Part shown: piece after piece, positions 44,881 through 54,101 of the stretch | How positions within the stretch are numbered: the stretch's first letter is position 1 | Layout: each line of letters opens with the position of its first letter | Source of the DNA: Gemmobacter lanyuensis | Lineage (GTDB): Bacteria > Pseudomonadota > Alphaproteobacteria > Rhodobacterales > Rhodobacteraceae | Direction: 5' to 3' | Assembly (NCBI RefSeq): GCF_014652355.1 | Contig: NZ_BMYQ01000002.1 | Location: 124,001 to 188,000, forward strand | Length of the DNA: 64,000 bases | The notes under the pieces: model-generated | Database searches by the model: none | Told to the model about the DNA's origin: nothing | What the model saw: the letters and a program-made list of their open reading frames with translations, nothing else | Program-made: the position numbers and the translations under genes

Positions 44881-47084
44881 CCGAAACCCGCGTTGTCGCC
44901 TTTGACATGAATGCAAGCCGTGCGGGTGCCCCTGTGGCGGCGCGCGTATCGGCCCAGCCTGCCCCGCCGCGCCAGTCGGAGAAGATCCTCGCCCGTGCCG
45001 GGTTGGCCCGTGTCTATCTTGGCCTTGTCGGCGCCGAGGTAACGGCGACCGACCTTTCGGAACAGATGGAGCTTGCCGCAACCGACGGCGCCCTGCCCGC
45101 CCTGCCCGAAATCGCCCGCGCCATGATTGCGCTGGGTCTGAAGGCCAAGGTCGAAGATGTGGCCGAACTGACCCCTGCCCTCTGGCCCGCGCTGGTGCAG
45201 ATGAGCGGCGGGCAAATCGTGCTTGTGCTGGGGCAGACCGCCGAAACCCTCTCGGTCTATGACGCAAGCCTGCCCGACAAGCGGTCCGATGTGGATCTCA
45301 AGGATTTTGCATCGCTGCATGATGGGCGCATCCTGCGGGCCCGCCCCTCGCTGCGCGCGCTTGAGGCCCGGCATATCGAAAACAGCCGTGCGCCCCATTG
45401 GTTCTGGGGGGAATTCCGCAACTACCGCCGCCAGCTGTTTGAGGTTTCGGCCGGGTCGCTGGTGGCGAACCTGCTGGCGGTCGCCGTGGCGATGTTTTCC
45501 TTGCAGGTCTATGACCGTGTGATCCCGCATCAGTCGCAGCCCACGCTTTGGGTGCTGGCGCTTGGGGCCATGCTGGCGGTGCTGCTGGAAGGCTGTCTCA
45601 AAGTCGCGCGGTCCACGCTGATGGACATGACCGGCCGGCGCATCGAACTCGCCGTGCAGGAACGGCTGATGGAGCGCCTTCTGGGCATGAAGGGCGGCCC
45701 GCGCCGCACCACTCCGTCGCAGACCTTTGCCGCCATGCGCGAATTTTCGGCCGTGCGCGAATTCTTTACCGCCACGACCATCGGCACCCTGGCCGACCTG
45801 CCCTTCCTCTTCATCTTCTTTGCCATCGTCGCCAGCATCGGCGGCAGTCTGGTCTGGGTGCTGATTGCCGGGTCGGCGCTGATGGTGCTGCCGGGGATCT
45901 TCTTCCAGAAAAAGATGATGTCGCTGACGCGTGATACGCAGGGCGCATCTACCCGGGCGGCGCGGCTGCTCTATGAAGCCGTTTACGAACACGAAACCGT
46001 CACCACCCAGCGCGCGCAGGACCGTATCCGCCGCATCTGGACCGAACTGACTACGCTTTCGGCGGTCAAATCCTCGGATCAGCGGCACTTGGCCTCGATG
46101 CTCACCTATTGGGCGCAGGCGATGCAGCAGCTGACCTATATCGCCACTGTGGTGATCGGCGCCTATCTGGTTTTCGCGGGCAACTTCACCGTCGGGACCA
46201 TCATCGCCATCGGCATCCTGACCTCGCGCACGCTGGGCCCGCTGTCGCAGGTTTCGGCCACCATGGCCCGCTGGGCGAATGTGAAAGAGGCTCTGAACGG
46301 CCTGAATGCCATCGCCGAGGCCCCGCAGCAGGAAGAAGTTGGCCGCAGCTATCTGCGCCGCGAACGCATCAGTGGCAATTATGAACTGCGGAACCTCGAA
46401 TTCTCATATGATCCGAAATCGGCCCCGGTGATCGACATTGCCGCGCTGGCCATTCCGCAGGGCCAGCATGTGGCGGTGCTGGGCACCAACGGGTCGGGCA
46501 AATCGACATTGCTGCGCCTTCTGGCCGGGCTTTACGACCCGACCAAGGGCCGCGTGCTGATTGACGGGGTGGATCTGGGCCAACTGCATCCGCGCGACCT
46601 GCGCCGGGGCGTGGGTTATCTGGGGCAGGATGTGCGGCTCTTTGCCGGGTCGATCCGGGACAACCTGAACATGACCCAGCTGGAACGCGACGACGACCGG
46701 ATGTATGCCGCGCTCGACTTCGCGGGCCTTGGCCCCTTCGTCCGGAACCATCCCCGCGGGCTGGATCTGGAAATCCGCGAACTGGGCGAAGGCCTGTCGG
46801 TCGGCCAGAAACAGAGCATCGGCTGGGCGCGGCTCTGGTTGCAAGACCCGTCGGTGGTGCTGCTGGATGAACCCACAGCCGCGCTGGACCAGACGCTTGA
46901 GGCAACGCTGGTCAGCCGCCTGCAACACTGGCTTCAGGGCCGTACCGCCGTGATCGCCACCCACCGGGTGCCCATCCTGCAACTGACGGAACGAACGCTG
47001 ATCCTGCAAAACGGCAAGATGGCGGTCGATGGTCCGCGCGATGCGGTTCTGGCGCATCTGCGTCAGGCGGGGGGCCGGGGATGA
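44877..47084 (+). CDS. Type I secretion ABC transporter/permease (HlyB/LapB-like)
   Basis: A 735-residue fused permease-ATPase. The N-terminal domain (residues about 35-145) looks like a degenerate C39 peptidase domain with no catalytic Cys, as in HlyB-type exporters. The membrane domain spans about residues 185-460 (LFEVSAGSLVANLLAVAVAM; LADLPFLFIFFAIVASI). The ATPase has Walker A GTNGSGKSTLLRLLAG, signature LSVGQKQ (variant of LSGGQ), Walker B VVLLDEPTAALDQ and ATHR. It would drive export of the neighbouring Ig-repeat protein. Confidence 0.93.
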   Translation: MTETRVVAFDMNASRAGAPVAARVSAQPAPPRQSEKILARAGLARVYLGLVGAEVTATDLSEQMELAATDGALPALPEIARAMIALGLKAKVEDVAELTPALWPALVQMSGGQIVLVLGQTAETLSVYDASLPDKRSDVDLKDFASLHDGRILRARPSLRALEARHIENSRAPHWFWGEFRNYRRQLFEVSAGSLVANLLAVAVAMFSLQVYDRVIPHQSQPTLWVLALGAMLAVLLEGCLKVARSTLMDMTGRRIELAVQERLMERLLGMKGGPRRTTPSQTFAAMREFSAVREFFTATTIGTLADLPFLFIFFAIVASIGGSLVWVLIAGSALMVLPGIFFQKKMMSLTRDTQGASTRAARLLYEAVYEHETVTTQRAQDRIRRIWTELTTLSAVKSSDQRHLASMLTYWAQAMQQLTYIATVVIGAYLVFAGNFTVGTIIAIGILTSRTLGPLSQVSATMARWANVKEALNGLNAIAEAPQQEEVGRSYLRRERISGNYELRNLEFSYDPKSAPVIDIAALAIPQGQHVAVLGTNGSGKSTLLRLLAGLYDPTKGRVLIDGVDLGQLHPRDLRRGVGYLGQDVRLFAGSIRDNLNMTQLERDDDRMYAALDFAGLGPFVRNHPRGLDLEIRELGEGLSVGQKQSIGWARLWLQDPSVVLLDEPTAALDQTLEATLVSRLQHWLQGRTAVIATHRVPILQLTERTLILQNGKMAVDGPRDAVLAHLRQAGGRG

Positions 47085-48262
47085 GCATCATGTCCTTTGA
47101 CGACGATCTGGCCGCCCAGAACCGCCGCCCCTCGGCGATCATCTGGACGATAGCCGCCGCCGTGGTGATCTTCCTCGGCTGGGCGGCCATCGCCTGGGTC
47201 GCGGAAATCGTGAATGCGCCAGGGACGATCGTCTCCTCCTCGCGTCCGCAGATCATCTCGAACCTCGAGGGCGGGATTCTGGCCGAACTCAACGTGGCCG
47301 AGGGCGATATCGTGCAGCCCGGCGCGGTGCTGGCCCGTCTGCAGGGCACCCAATACCAGACCATGGTGGATGATCTGCAGGACCAGATCGCCACGCTGGA
47401 AATCCGCCGCCTGCGGCTTGAGGCCGAAGCCCTGGGCGTGGTCGATTTCGATGCTCCGCCCGAACTTGCGGCGCGGGTGCCCGATATTATCGCCTCGGAA
47501 ACCGCGCTGCTGAATGCGCGGCTCTTCGACTACAAGATGAAGAAGGAAGGCGCGCAGGCTGTGTTGGACCAGTCCCAGAAAGAGCTTGATATCCTCGAGA
47601 AGATGCTCGCGATGGAAGTGGCTCCCCTGATCGAGGTCACGCAGGCCCGCAAGGCGAAATCCGAGGCCGAGGGCCGTCTGAATGATGTAATCACGCAGAT
47701 GGAACTGGACCGCGCCAATACCTATTCCGAAACGCTGGGTAAGCTGGCTTCGCTGCGCCAGCAGGCCAAAAGCGTGCAGGATCAGCTGGACCGTACCGTC
47801 CTGACTGCGCCGATGAAGGGGGTGGTCAACAAGCTGTCCATCACCACCATCGGCGGGGTCGTGCGTCCGGGCGAAGAGATCCTGCAACTGATCCCGCTGG
47901 AGGATGAGCTGTTCATCGAAGCGCGGGTCAAGCCCGAGGACATCGCCTCGGTCCGCAAGGACCAGGAGGCGACGATCAAGCTGACCGCCTATGATTACAC
48001 GATCTATGGCACGCTGCAGGGGAAGGTGGATTTCATCTCGGCCGATACGTTCAAGGACGAACGGTCGCGCAATCCTGATGGCGATCCGCATTACAAGGTG
48101 ACGGTGCGGGTGGATCTGTCGAAGTTGACCGAACGACAGCGCAATCTGGAGATCCGGCCCGGCATGCAGGCCCATGTGGAATTGCAGACCGGTGGCAAGA
48201 CGATCCTGACCTATCTGACCAAGCCGCTCTACAAATCGCAGGAAGCGCTGCGCGAACGCTGA
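47081..48262 (+). CDS. HlyD-family type I secretion adaptor protein
   Basis: A 393-residue membrane fusion protein. One N-terminal membrane segment (about residues 23-42, WTIAAAVVIFLGWAAIAWV), then the lipoyl half-motif ISNLEGGILAELNVAEGDIV. A long coiled coil follows (about 105-220), then the matching DRTVLTAPMKGVVNKLSI. The C-terminal beta-barrel motif IRPGMQAHVEL is typical of HlyD. It joins the ABC pump to the TolC-like channel. It overlaps the ABC gene by 4 bases. Confidence 0.93.
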   Translation: MSIMSFDDDLAAQNRRPSAIIWTIAAAVVIFLGWAAIAWVAEIVNAPGTIVSSSRPQIISNLEGGILAELNVAEGDIVQPGAVLARLQGTQYQTMVDDLQDQIATLEIRRLRLEAEALGVVDFDAPPELAARVPDIIASETALLNARLFDYKMKKEGAQAVLDQSQKELDILEKMLAMEVAPLIEVTQARKAKSEAEGRLNDVITQMELDRANTYSETLGKLASLRQQAKSVQDQLDRTVLTAPMKGVVNKLSITTIGGVVRPGEEILQLIPLEDELFIEARVKPEDIASVRKDQEATIKLTAYDYTIYGTLQGKVDFISADTFKDERSRNPDGDPHYKVTVRVDLSKLTERQRNLEIRPGMQAHVELQTGGKTILTYLTKPLYKSQEALRER

Positions 48263-48333
48263 TCACCTTCCCGTCAGAAAGCGTGACGCGGGGGCAGTCG
48301 CGGGCTACACCTGCGACAGCGAGAGGAGCTTTC

Positions 48334-49521
48334 ATGCGTTTCATTTTATCCGCTGCCGCGACGCTGATGCTGGCCGCCCCTGCCCTTGCACAGGATTGGC
48401 AGGCCAAGCTTGAGGCCGCACGCGGTCAGACTGTCTATTTCAATGCCTGGGGCGGCGATCCCCGCACCAATGATTTTCTGACCTGGGTCGGGGCCGAGAC
48501 AGAGCGGCTTTATGGCGTGAAGGTCGAACAGGTGAAACTGGCCGACACCGCCGAGGCCGTCAGCCGCGTTCTGGCCGAGAAGGCCGCCGGGCAGACCGAG
48601 GGGGGCAGTGTCGATCTGATCTGGATCAACGGGCCGAACTTTCTGGCGATGAAGGAGCAGGGCCTGCTGCATGGCCCCTTCGTGGCCGATCTGCCCAATG
48701 CGAAATATCTTGATCTTGCGCCCGGCGCCCCCGCGACGCTCGATTTCACCGTGCCGGTGGAGGGGATGGAAAGCCCCTGGCGGCTGGCCAAATTCGTCTT
48801 TGTCGCGGATACCGCACGCGCGGGCGCCCTGCCCCCGGACATGGCCGGTTTCGTGGATTGGGCCAAGGCGCATCCGGGCCGCATGACCCATCCGAACCCC
48901 GCCAATTTCATGGGCGCGACCTTTCTGAAACAGGCGTTGGTGGAACTGGCGACCGACCCCGCCGCCCTGCAGCAACCCGTCACGGATGAGGCATTTTTGG
49001 CTGTAACAGAGCCGCTTTGGGCTTGGTATGACGCGCTGCGCCCGAACCTCTGGCGTGAAGGGACCGCCTTCCCCGAAAACGAAAGCATCCAGAACCAGAT
49101 GCTGAATGATGGCGAAATCGATCTCTCCATGAGCTTCGATCCCGCTTCGACTGCGGCCTTCATCGAACAGGGGCTGATGCCCGAAACGGCGCGGGTTTTC
49201 GTGCCGAAGGGGGGATCGATCGGGAATATGTCTTTCGTCGCGATCCCCTTCAACGCGGCCCATCGCGCCGGGGCCGAGGTGGTTGCGAACTTCCTGCTTG
49301 ATCCGGCGACGCAGGCCCATGCGCAGGACATCCGGGTTCTGGGCAGTTTCTCGGTTCTGGACCCCACGCGGCTGGACGCGGCGCAAAAGGCGGCCTTCGA
49401 TGCCCTCCCCGCCGCCCCGGCGCTGCCGCGGCTTGAAGATCTGGGGCCGACGCTTCTGGAACCCCATCCCAGCTGGATGACGCGCCTGACCGAAGAATGG
49501 GCGCGCCGGTATACAAGGTGA
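48334..49521 (+). CDS. ABC transporter substrate-binding protein, YnjB-like
   Basis: A 395-residue periplasmic binding protein. The signal peptide is MRFILSAAATLMLAAPALAQ. VYFNAWGGDPRTNDFLTWVG starts the mature fold, DLIWINGPNFLAMKEQGLL follows, and HPSWMTRLTEEWARRY ends it. The arrangement with a double-length permease and an ATPase matches the YnjBCD system, an importer whose substrate is uncertain. ATG 48334 follows GAGAGGAG. A hairpin CCCGTCA/TGACGCGGG lies in the 71-bp gap before it. Confidence 0.85.
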   Translation: MRFILSAAATLMLAAPALAQDWQAKLEAARGQTVYFNAWGGDPRTNDFLTWVGAETERLYGVKVEQVKLADTAEAVSRVLAEKAAGQTEGGSVDLIWINGPNFLAMKEQGLLHGPFVADLPNAKYLDLAPGAPATLDFTVPVEGMESPWRLAKFVFVADTARAGALPPDMAGFVDWAKAHPGRMTHPNPANFMGATFLKQALVELATDPAALQQPVTDEAFLAVTEPLWAWYDALRPNLWREGTAFPENESIQNQMLNDGEIDLSMSFDPASTAAFIEQGLMPETARVFVPKGGSIGNMSFVAIPFNAAHRAGAEVVANFLLDPATQAHAQDIRVLGSFSVLDPTRLDAAQKAAFDALPAAPALPRLEDLGPTLLEPHPSWMTRLTEEWARRYTR

Positions 49522-51182
49522 GACAGTCTGCCGCCCGGATCGGCATTGTCGGAATGCTGACCCTTCCGATCTGGGCGGGCCTGGTTCAAACCCTTGCCGC
49601 GGCTTTCGGCTGGATCCCCGAAATGGGGATGAAAACAGTCACTATTCAGGCAATTTGGCTCTTGCTGGAAGCGCCGGGGTTCTGGCCTGCGTTGCGTTTG
49701 ACGGTGGTGACAGCCGTCGTCGCAACGCTGGTGTCGCTGCTGTTGGCATTCGCACTTTTTGCCCGTCTCGGGGGGCATCGGCCCTGGTTCGTGACCCCCC
49801 TTCTTGCGACGCCGCATGCCGCGCTCGGACTGGGTCTGGCCTTCCTGATCGCACCCGCTGGTTGGTTGATGCGGGCATTCGGGCAGCTGCTCGGCTGGAC
49901 CAGCCCGCCTGCGATTGTCACGGTGGGCGATCCTTTTGGCCTCGCGCTGATGCTGGGGCTGGTGGTGAAAGAGGTGCCGTTCCTGCTGTTGATGATGCTG
50001 GCCGTGCGATTGCCGCTGCCTGTGGGACAACAGATGGCGGCGGGGCGGTCGCTGGGTCATTCAGCGGCATCTGTCTGGATCAAGGTGATTTTCCCGCAGA
50101 TCTATCTGCTGATCCGGCTGCCTCTGTTCATCGTGCTGGCTTTTTCGCTTTCCGTGGTGGATCTGGCGCTGATCCTGGGGCCAGGGGTGCCGCCGCCGCT
50201 GGCTGTCTTGCTGATGCGATGGTTTCTGGGGCCGGACCCTGCCATGATCGCCCCGGCAAGCATGGGTGCGGTTCTGCTGATGGTGCTTGCGGCAGGGTTG
50301 GTCATGCTCTGGATCATGGGTGAACGGTTGCTGGCGCATCTTGGGCGGGGGTGGCTGCGGCGCGGGGGCCGGGGGCGCAGCCTTCATGCCCTGATTGCAG
50401 GTTTTGCGGCCGTGGCGCGATTGGCGCTGGTGCTGGGGATCGCGGCTCTGGGGGTTCTGGCCTTGTGGTCAGTGTCTCTCCGTTGGCCTTTTCCGCATCT
50501 CCTGCCGGATTTCAGCGTGATGGCGTGGCAGGCCGCAGACTGGGCCGATCCTTTCGTGACGACCCTTGCATTGGGCCTTGCCAGCACCGCTGCGGCCCTT
50601 GTTCTGGCGATACTGGTCCTTGAGGCCGAAGATGCTGGCCTCTTGCCGCGGGGACGGTGGTTGACGGCGGTGATCCTGATCCCTGTGCTGGTGCCGCAAA
50701 TCGCGCTTTTGCCGGGCATCTACCGCTTGGCGCTGCCTTTTGGCATGACCGGCGGCTTTGGCGCCACGGTCTGGGCCCATGTGATCTTTGTCTTTCCCTA
50801 TGTCTTTCTGGCCTTGGCCGATCCATGGCGGCGGCTTGACCCACGCATGATCCATGTTGCGGCGGCGCTGGGGGCAGGGCGCGCGCGCAGGTTATGGCGC
50901 CTGAAGTTACCATTGCTTTTGGGGCCGTTGGCCGCGGGCGCTGCCCTTGGCCTTGCGGTTTCCGCAGGCCAGTATCTTTCAACACTTTTTCTGGGGGCTG
51001 GCCGTGTTCAAACCCTTGCGACCGAGGCGGTGGCGCTTGCCTCCGGGGCCGACCGCCGTGCAGCTGCGGCGCATGGGGTGGTCTTGGCCCTGCTGCCGCT
51101 GGCTGCCTATACAGTGGCGATCTGGTTGCCGAGGCACGTTTTCCGCCATCGTAGAGACATGTTAACCGATGCTGCACCTTGA
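49518..51182 (+). CDS. ABC transporter permease, YnjC-like (fused double permease)
   Basis: A protein of about 554 residues with some 12 hydrophobic segments, made of two permease halves in one chain. The EAA-type loops are GRSLGHSAASVWIKVIFPQI in the first half and AAALGAGRARRLWRLKLPLL in the second. It forms the membrane channel for the YnjB/YnjD partners. GTG 49518 overlaps the binding-protein stop as GTGA; ATG 49497 is an alternative that adds 7 residues. It overlaps the ATPase gene by 14 bases. Confidence 0.87.
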   Translation: MRQSAARIGIVGMLTLPIWAGLVQTLAAAFGWIPEMGMKTVTIQAIWLLLEAPGFWPALRLTVVTAVVATLVSLLLAFALFARLGGHRPWFVTPLLATPHAALGLGLAFLIAPAGWLMRAFGQLLGWTSPPAIVTVGDPFGLALMLGLVVKEVPFLLLMMLAVRLPLPVGQQMAAGRSLGHSAASVWIKVIFPQIYLLIRLPLFIVLAFSLSVVDLALILGPGVPPPLAVLLMRWFLGPDPAMIAPASMGAVLLMVLAAGLVMLWIMGERLLAHLGRGWLRRGGRGRSLHALIAGFAAVARLALVLGIAALGVLALWSVSLRWPFPHLLPDFSVMAWQAADWADPFVTTLALGLASTAAALVLAILVLEAEDAGLLPRGRWLTAVILIPVLVPQIALLPGIYRLALPFGMTGGFGATVWAHVIFVFPYVFLALADPWRRLDPRMIHVAAALGAGRARRLWRLKLPLLLGPLAAGAALGLAVSAGQYLSTLFLGAGRVQTLATEAVALASGADRRAAAAHGVVLALLPLAAYTVAIWLPRHVFRHRRDMLTDAAP

Positions 51183-51834
51183 CCGTCTGAGCGTGAGCCT
51201 GCCCGACACCGGCCCGATCTTTGCGCCGGTCAGCCTGGTGGTGCAGCCGGGGCAGGTGGCAACCGTCATGGGGCCGTCGGGGGTAGGGAAGTCGACGCTG
51301 CTGGATGCGATTGGCGGGCATCTGGCACCCGGCTGCCGCGTTCATGGCGATGTTCGGCTGGGGGAACGCTCGCTCTTGTCGCTGCCGGCTGAGCGGCGGC
51401 GGATCGGGCTGCTGTTTCAGGATGCACTCCTGTTTCCGCATCTGAGCGTGGGGGACAATCTGGCCTTCGGCCTGCCAGCCCGGGTGAAGGGGCGTGCCGC
51501 ACGGCGCACGGCGGTCGAAGTGGCGCTGGCGCAGGCCGGCCTTGCGGGATTTCACGACCGTGATCCGGCCACGCTCTCGGGCGGGCAGAAAGTGCGCGCG
51601 GCGCTGATGCGGACGCTGCTGGCCGAACCGCGGGCGGTGCTGCTGGACGAACCTTTCGCGCGGCTTGATGCCGGTTTGCGCGCCGATATTCGGGCCTTTA
51701 CCTTTGACCACGCGCGGCAGATGGGCATCCCGGTTCTTCTCGTCACCCATGACGCCGAGGACGCGCAGGCCGCCGCTGGCCCGGTGGTCGAGCTTTTGGC
51801 GGCGGAGCAATTTCCCTCGGGTTTTAGGCGTTAA
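51169..51834 (+). CDS. ABC transporter ATPase, YnjD-like
   Basis: A 221-residue ATPase. Walker A GPSGVGKSTLLDAIGG is near residue 36, Q-loop LLFQDALLFPHLSV, signature LSGGQKVRAAL, Walker B AVLLDEPFARLD, and LLVTHDAEDAQ. It drives the YnjBC importer. A possible hairpin (AAGGCCCG 51834-51841 with CGGGCCTT 51863-51870) follows its stop. Confidence 0.92.
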   Translation: MLHLDRLSVSLPDTGPIFAPVSLVVQPGQVATVMGPSGVGKSTLLDAIGGHLAPGCRVHGDVRLGERSLLSLPAERRRIGLLFQDALLFPHLSVGDNLAFGLPARVKGRAARRTAVEVALAQAGLAGFHDRDPATLSGGQKVRAALMRTLLAEPRAVLLDEPFARLDAGLRADIRAFTFDHARQMGIPVLLVTHDAEDAQAAAGPVVELLAAEQFPSGFRR

Positions 51835-51870
51835 AGGCCCGTTCACCGGTCAGCTGCTACACCGGGCCTT
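51834..51870 (+). terminator. Possible weak terminator or attenuator between ynjD-like gene and motB
   Basis: AAGGCCCG and CGGGCCTT form a perfect 8-bp stem with a 21-base loop, but there is no T-run after it. It separates the importer genes from motB. Confidence 0.35.
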
Positions 51871-51891
51871 GGGTGAATGAAGGGGTGTGTG

Positions 51892-52704
51892 ATGGCCGGC
51901 AACAAGAATGCCGCGCCAGTCATCATCAAACGGAAAAAGATCATTGCAGGCGGTGGGCACCACGGTGGGGCGTGGAAGGTGGCCTATGCCGATTTTGTGA
52001 CTGCAATGATGGCCTTTTTCCTGTTGATGTGGTTGCTGGGCGCGACGAATGAAAAGCAGCGCAAGGGCGTTGCGAATTACTTCAACCCCTCGGTGGCGAT
52101 GTCGCCCTCGGGTGCGGGGGATGGCGTGATGGGGGGCAATACTCCCATGGCCGAACGCACGGCCAATGAATCCGGCACGGGCTTCGAAGGGGGCCGTATC
52201 CATGCGGAGGGGCCAGAATCCGACACGGCCGGCGCACAGGCGCAGAAAGAGGCTGTGGACAAGGCTTTGGCCGCCTATGCGGGCGAAAGCCTGACGATGA
52301 AGCAGCTTTTACCCCATGTCGTGACCCGCGTTTCGGATGAGGGGTTGGTGATCGAGGTTTTTGACCTTGATGACCGGCCCCTGTTCTACCCCGATACCGC
52401 TGATCCTAAGCTGGTCCTGCCGCAAATCGCGCGGATGTTTGCTGTGGTCCTGGACAAGACGCCGAACGGCATTGCCATCAATGGCCATGTCCGCTCCTAT
52501 CCCATGACGATGATCGACAACCCGGTCTGGCGGCTGTCCGCAGCCCGGGCAGAGGCCTTGCGCGATCTGATGCAACGGGCCGGGTTGCCCGGGTCACGGT
52601 TGCAGCGGGTGACGGGCCATGCCGACAGAAAGCCTGTTGCTCCGGATCCCATGTCGATCCGCAACAACCGGCTCGAGATCATTCTCTTGCGGAAGAATCG
52701 TTAG
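51892..52704 (+). CDS. motB: Flagellar motor stator protein MotB
   Basis: A 270-residue protein. The single membrane segment with the proton-binding Asp reads AYADFVTAMMAFFLLMWLLG (about residues 31-50). The plug region follows, then the OmpA-like peptidoglycan-binding domain (NGIAINGHVRSYP, LSAARAEALRDLMQRAG, GHADRKPVAPDP, NNRLEIILLRKN). MotB forms the stator with MotA, which is not in the window. ATG 51892 follows AAGGGG; ATG 51877 is an alternative. Confidence 0.93.
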   Translation: MAGNKNAAPVIIKRKKIIAGGGHHGGAWKVAYADFVTAMMAFFLLMWLLGATNEKQRKGVANYFNPSVAMSPSGAGDGVMGGNTPMAERTANESGTGFEGGRIHAEGPESDTAGAQAQKEAVDKALAAYAGESLTMKQLLPHVVTRVSDEGLVIEVFDLDDRPLFYPDTADPKLVLPQIARMFAVVLDKTPNGIAINGHVRSYPMTMIDNPVWRLSAARAEALRDLMQRAGLPGSRLQRVTGHADRKPVAPDPMSIRNNRLEIILLRKNR

Positions 52705-52714
52705 CCCGCTCCTG

Positions 52715-52729
52715 TTAGGCAGAAATTAA
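52715..52729. promoter_or_regulatory. Near-consensus CtrA box before flgE
   Basis: TTAGGCAGAAATTAA reads TTAG-N7-TTAA, one mismatch from the CtrA site TTAA-N7-TTAA. It lies 59 bases before flgE in the 83-bp motB/flgE gap, a plausible promoter position for a flagellar operon. Confidence 0.4.
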
Positions 52730-52787
52730 GCTGGCGTGCGCAATCTGGGTTTCGAACGGGAATCGATGCTCAGAAAGGCGCTGCTTC

Positions 52788-54092
52788 ATGACGATTTCTT
52801 CTGCCCTCAACGCGGGGGTTGCCGGGCTGAATGCCAATGCCAACAGGCTTGCCGCGATTTCGGACAATATTGCCAATTCCAGCACCTACGGCTACCGCCG
52901 TGCCGGCATAGATTTCGAGGCGATGGTGCTGACGCAGGGCGCCGGGTCGGGCACCTACACCGCCGGCGGGGTTCGGTCCCAGGCGACACGGCTGATCGAC
53001 CAAAGGGGGTCGCTGATTTCAACCTCCAATGCGCTTGATCTGGCCGTGGCCGGACGCGGGATGTTGCCCGTCATGCAGGGGACGGATCTTGCCGCAACAG
53101 GGGGCCGCAACCTGTTGATGACCACGACAGGGGCCTTCCGGGCAGACTCGAACGGGGTGCTGACCACCTCCTCCGGCCTCGTGTTGATGGGCTGGCCCGC
53201 CAATGCCGATGGCACGATCCCGACCTTGCCTCGGGATAGTGCGGCGGGGCTTCAACCGATCGTCATCAACAGCAACCAGCAGGCAGGCGATCCGACGACG
53301 GAAATCACGCTGGGTGTCAATCTTCCTGCCAGCGCTACGGCGCCCGGCGCCTCGGGCAGCGATCTGCCCCTGTCGGTTGAATATTTCGGGAACCTCGGCA
53401 CCTCGGAAACGCTGGATTTCACCTTCACGCCGACAGTCGGGGCGGCCGCAAATTCCAACAGCTGGACCATGGAGATCCGCGATTCCGCCCAAGGGGGCGC
53501 CGTGATCGGGGAGTATCAGCTGACGTTTGACGATTCCCGCACCAATGGCGGCACGTTGACCAATGTGACGGCGGTATCGGGCGGCGCTTACAATCCTGCA
53601 ACCGGTGCGCTATCGCTCAACGTTGAAGGTGGCCCCATGTCGATCGAGATCGGGAAACTGGGCGATACCAGTGGCCTGACCCAGCTTTCGGACAGTTTCA
53701 GCCCCACCTCGATCAGCAAGAACGGCTCACCCGTCGGCAACCTGACTGCTGTCGAGGTCGATGAGGCCGGAATGCTCCGTGCGACCTATGACACGGGCTT
53801 CACCCGCACGCTGTATCAAATCCCGCTGGTAGATGTGCCCAACCTGAACGGGCTGCACAGTCTCGCCAACCAGAGCTATGAGATTTCGCCGGATTCCGGC
53901 AATTTCTACCTCTGGAACGCCGGGGATGGCCCCACGGGCGCTGTCGCAGGTTATGCGCGTGAGGAATCGACGACCGATGTTGCCGCAGAGCTGACCAGCC
54001 TGATCCAGACCCAACGCGCCTATTCCTCGAATGCAAAGATCATCCAGACGGTGGATGAGATGCTTCAGGAAACCACCAATATCAAACGGTAA
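52788..54092 (+). CDS. flgE: Flagellar hook protein FlgE
   Basis: A 434-residue hook protein. The N-terminal rod-type motif ALNAGVAGLNANANRLAAIS and NIANSSTYGYRRAGIDFEAM are characteristic. The C-terminal motif ELTSLIQTQRAYSSNAKIIQ, with QTVDEMLQET, is also conserved. It polymerises into the hook after export by the flagellar apparatus. It opens the flgE-flgK-flgL-flgI run with a CtrA-like site upstream. Confidence 0.94.
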   Translation: MTISSALNAGVAGLNANANRLAAISDNIANSSTYGYRRAGIDFEAMVLTQGAGSGTYTAGGVRSQATRLIDQRGSLISTSNALDLAVAGRGMLPVMQGTDLAATGGRNLLMTTTGAFRADSNGVLTTSSGLVLMGWPANADGTIPTLPRDSAAGLQPIVINSNQQAGDPTTEITLGVNLPASATAPGASGSDLPLSVEYFGNLGTSETLDFTFTPTVGAAANSNSWTMEIRDSAQGGAVIGEYQLTFDDSRTNGGTLTNVTAVSGGAYNPATGALSLNVEGGPMSIEIGKLGDTSGLTQLSDSFSPTSISKNGSPVGNLTAVEVDEAGMLRATYDTGFTRTLYQIPLVDVPNLNGLHSLANQSYEISPDSGNFYLWNAGDGPTGAVAGYAREESTTDVAAELTSLIQTQRAYSSNAKIIQTVDEMLQETTNIKR

Positions 54093-54101
54093 GGATCAGC
54101 C

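Noticed and set aside
48263-48333. Thiamine-type riboswitch before the YnjBCD genes
   Set aside because: The 71-bp gap is too short and lacks the CTGAGA core. Only a small hairpin is seen.
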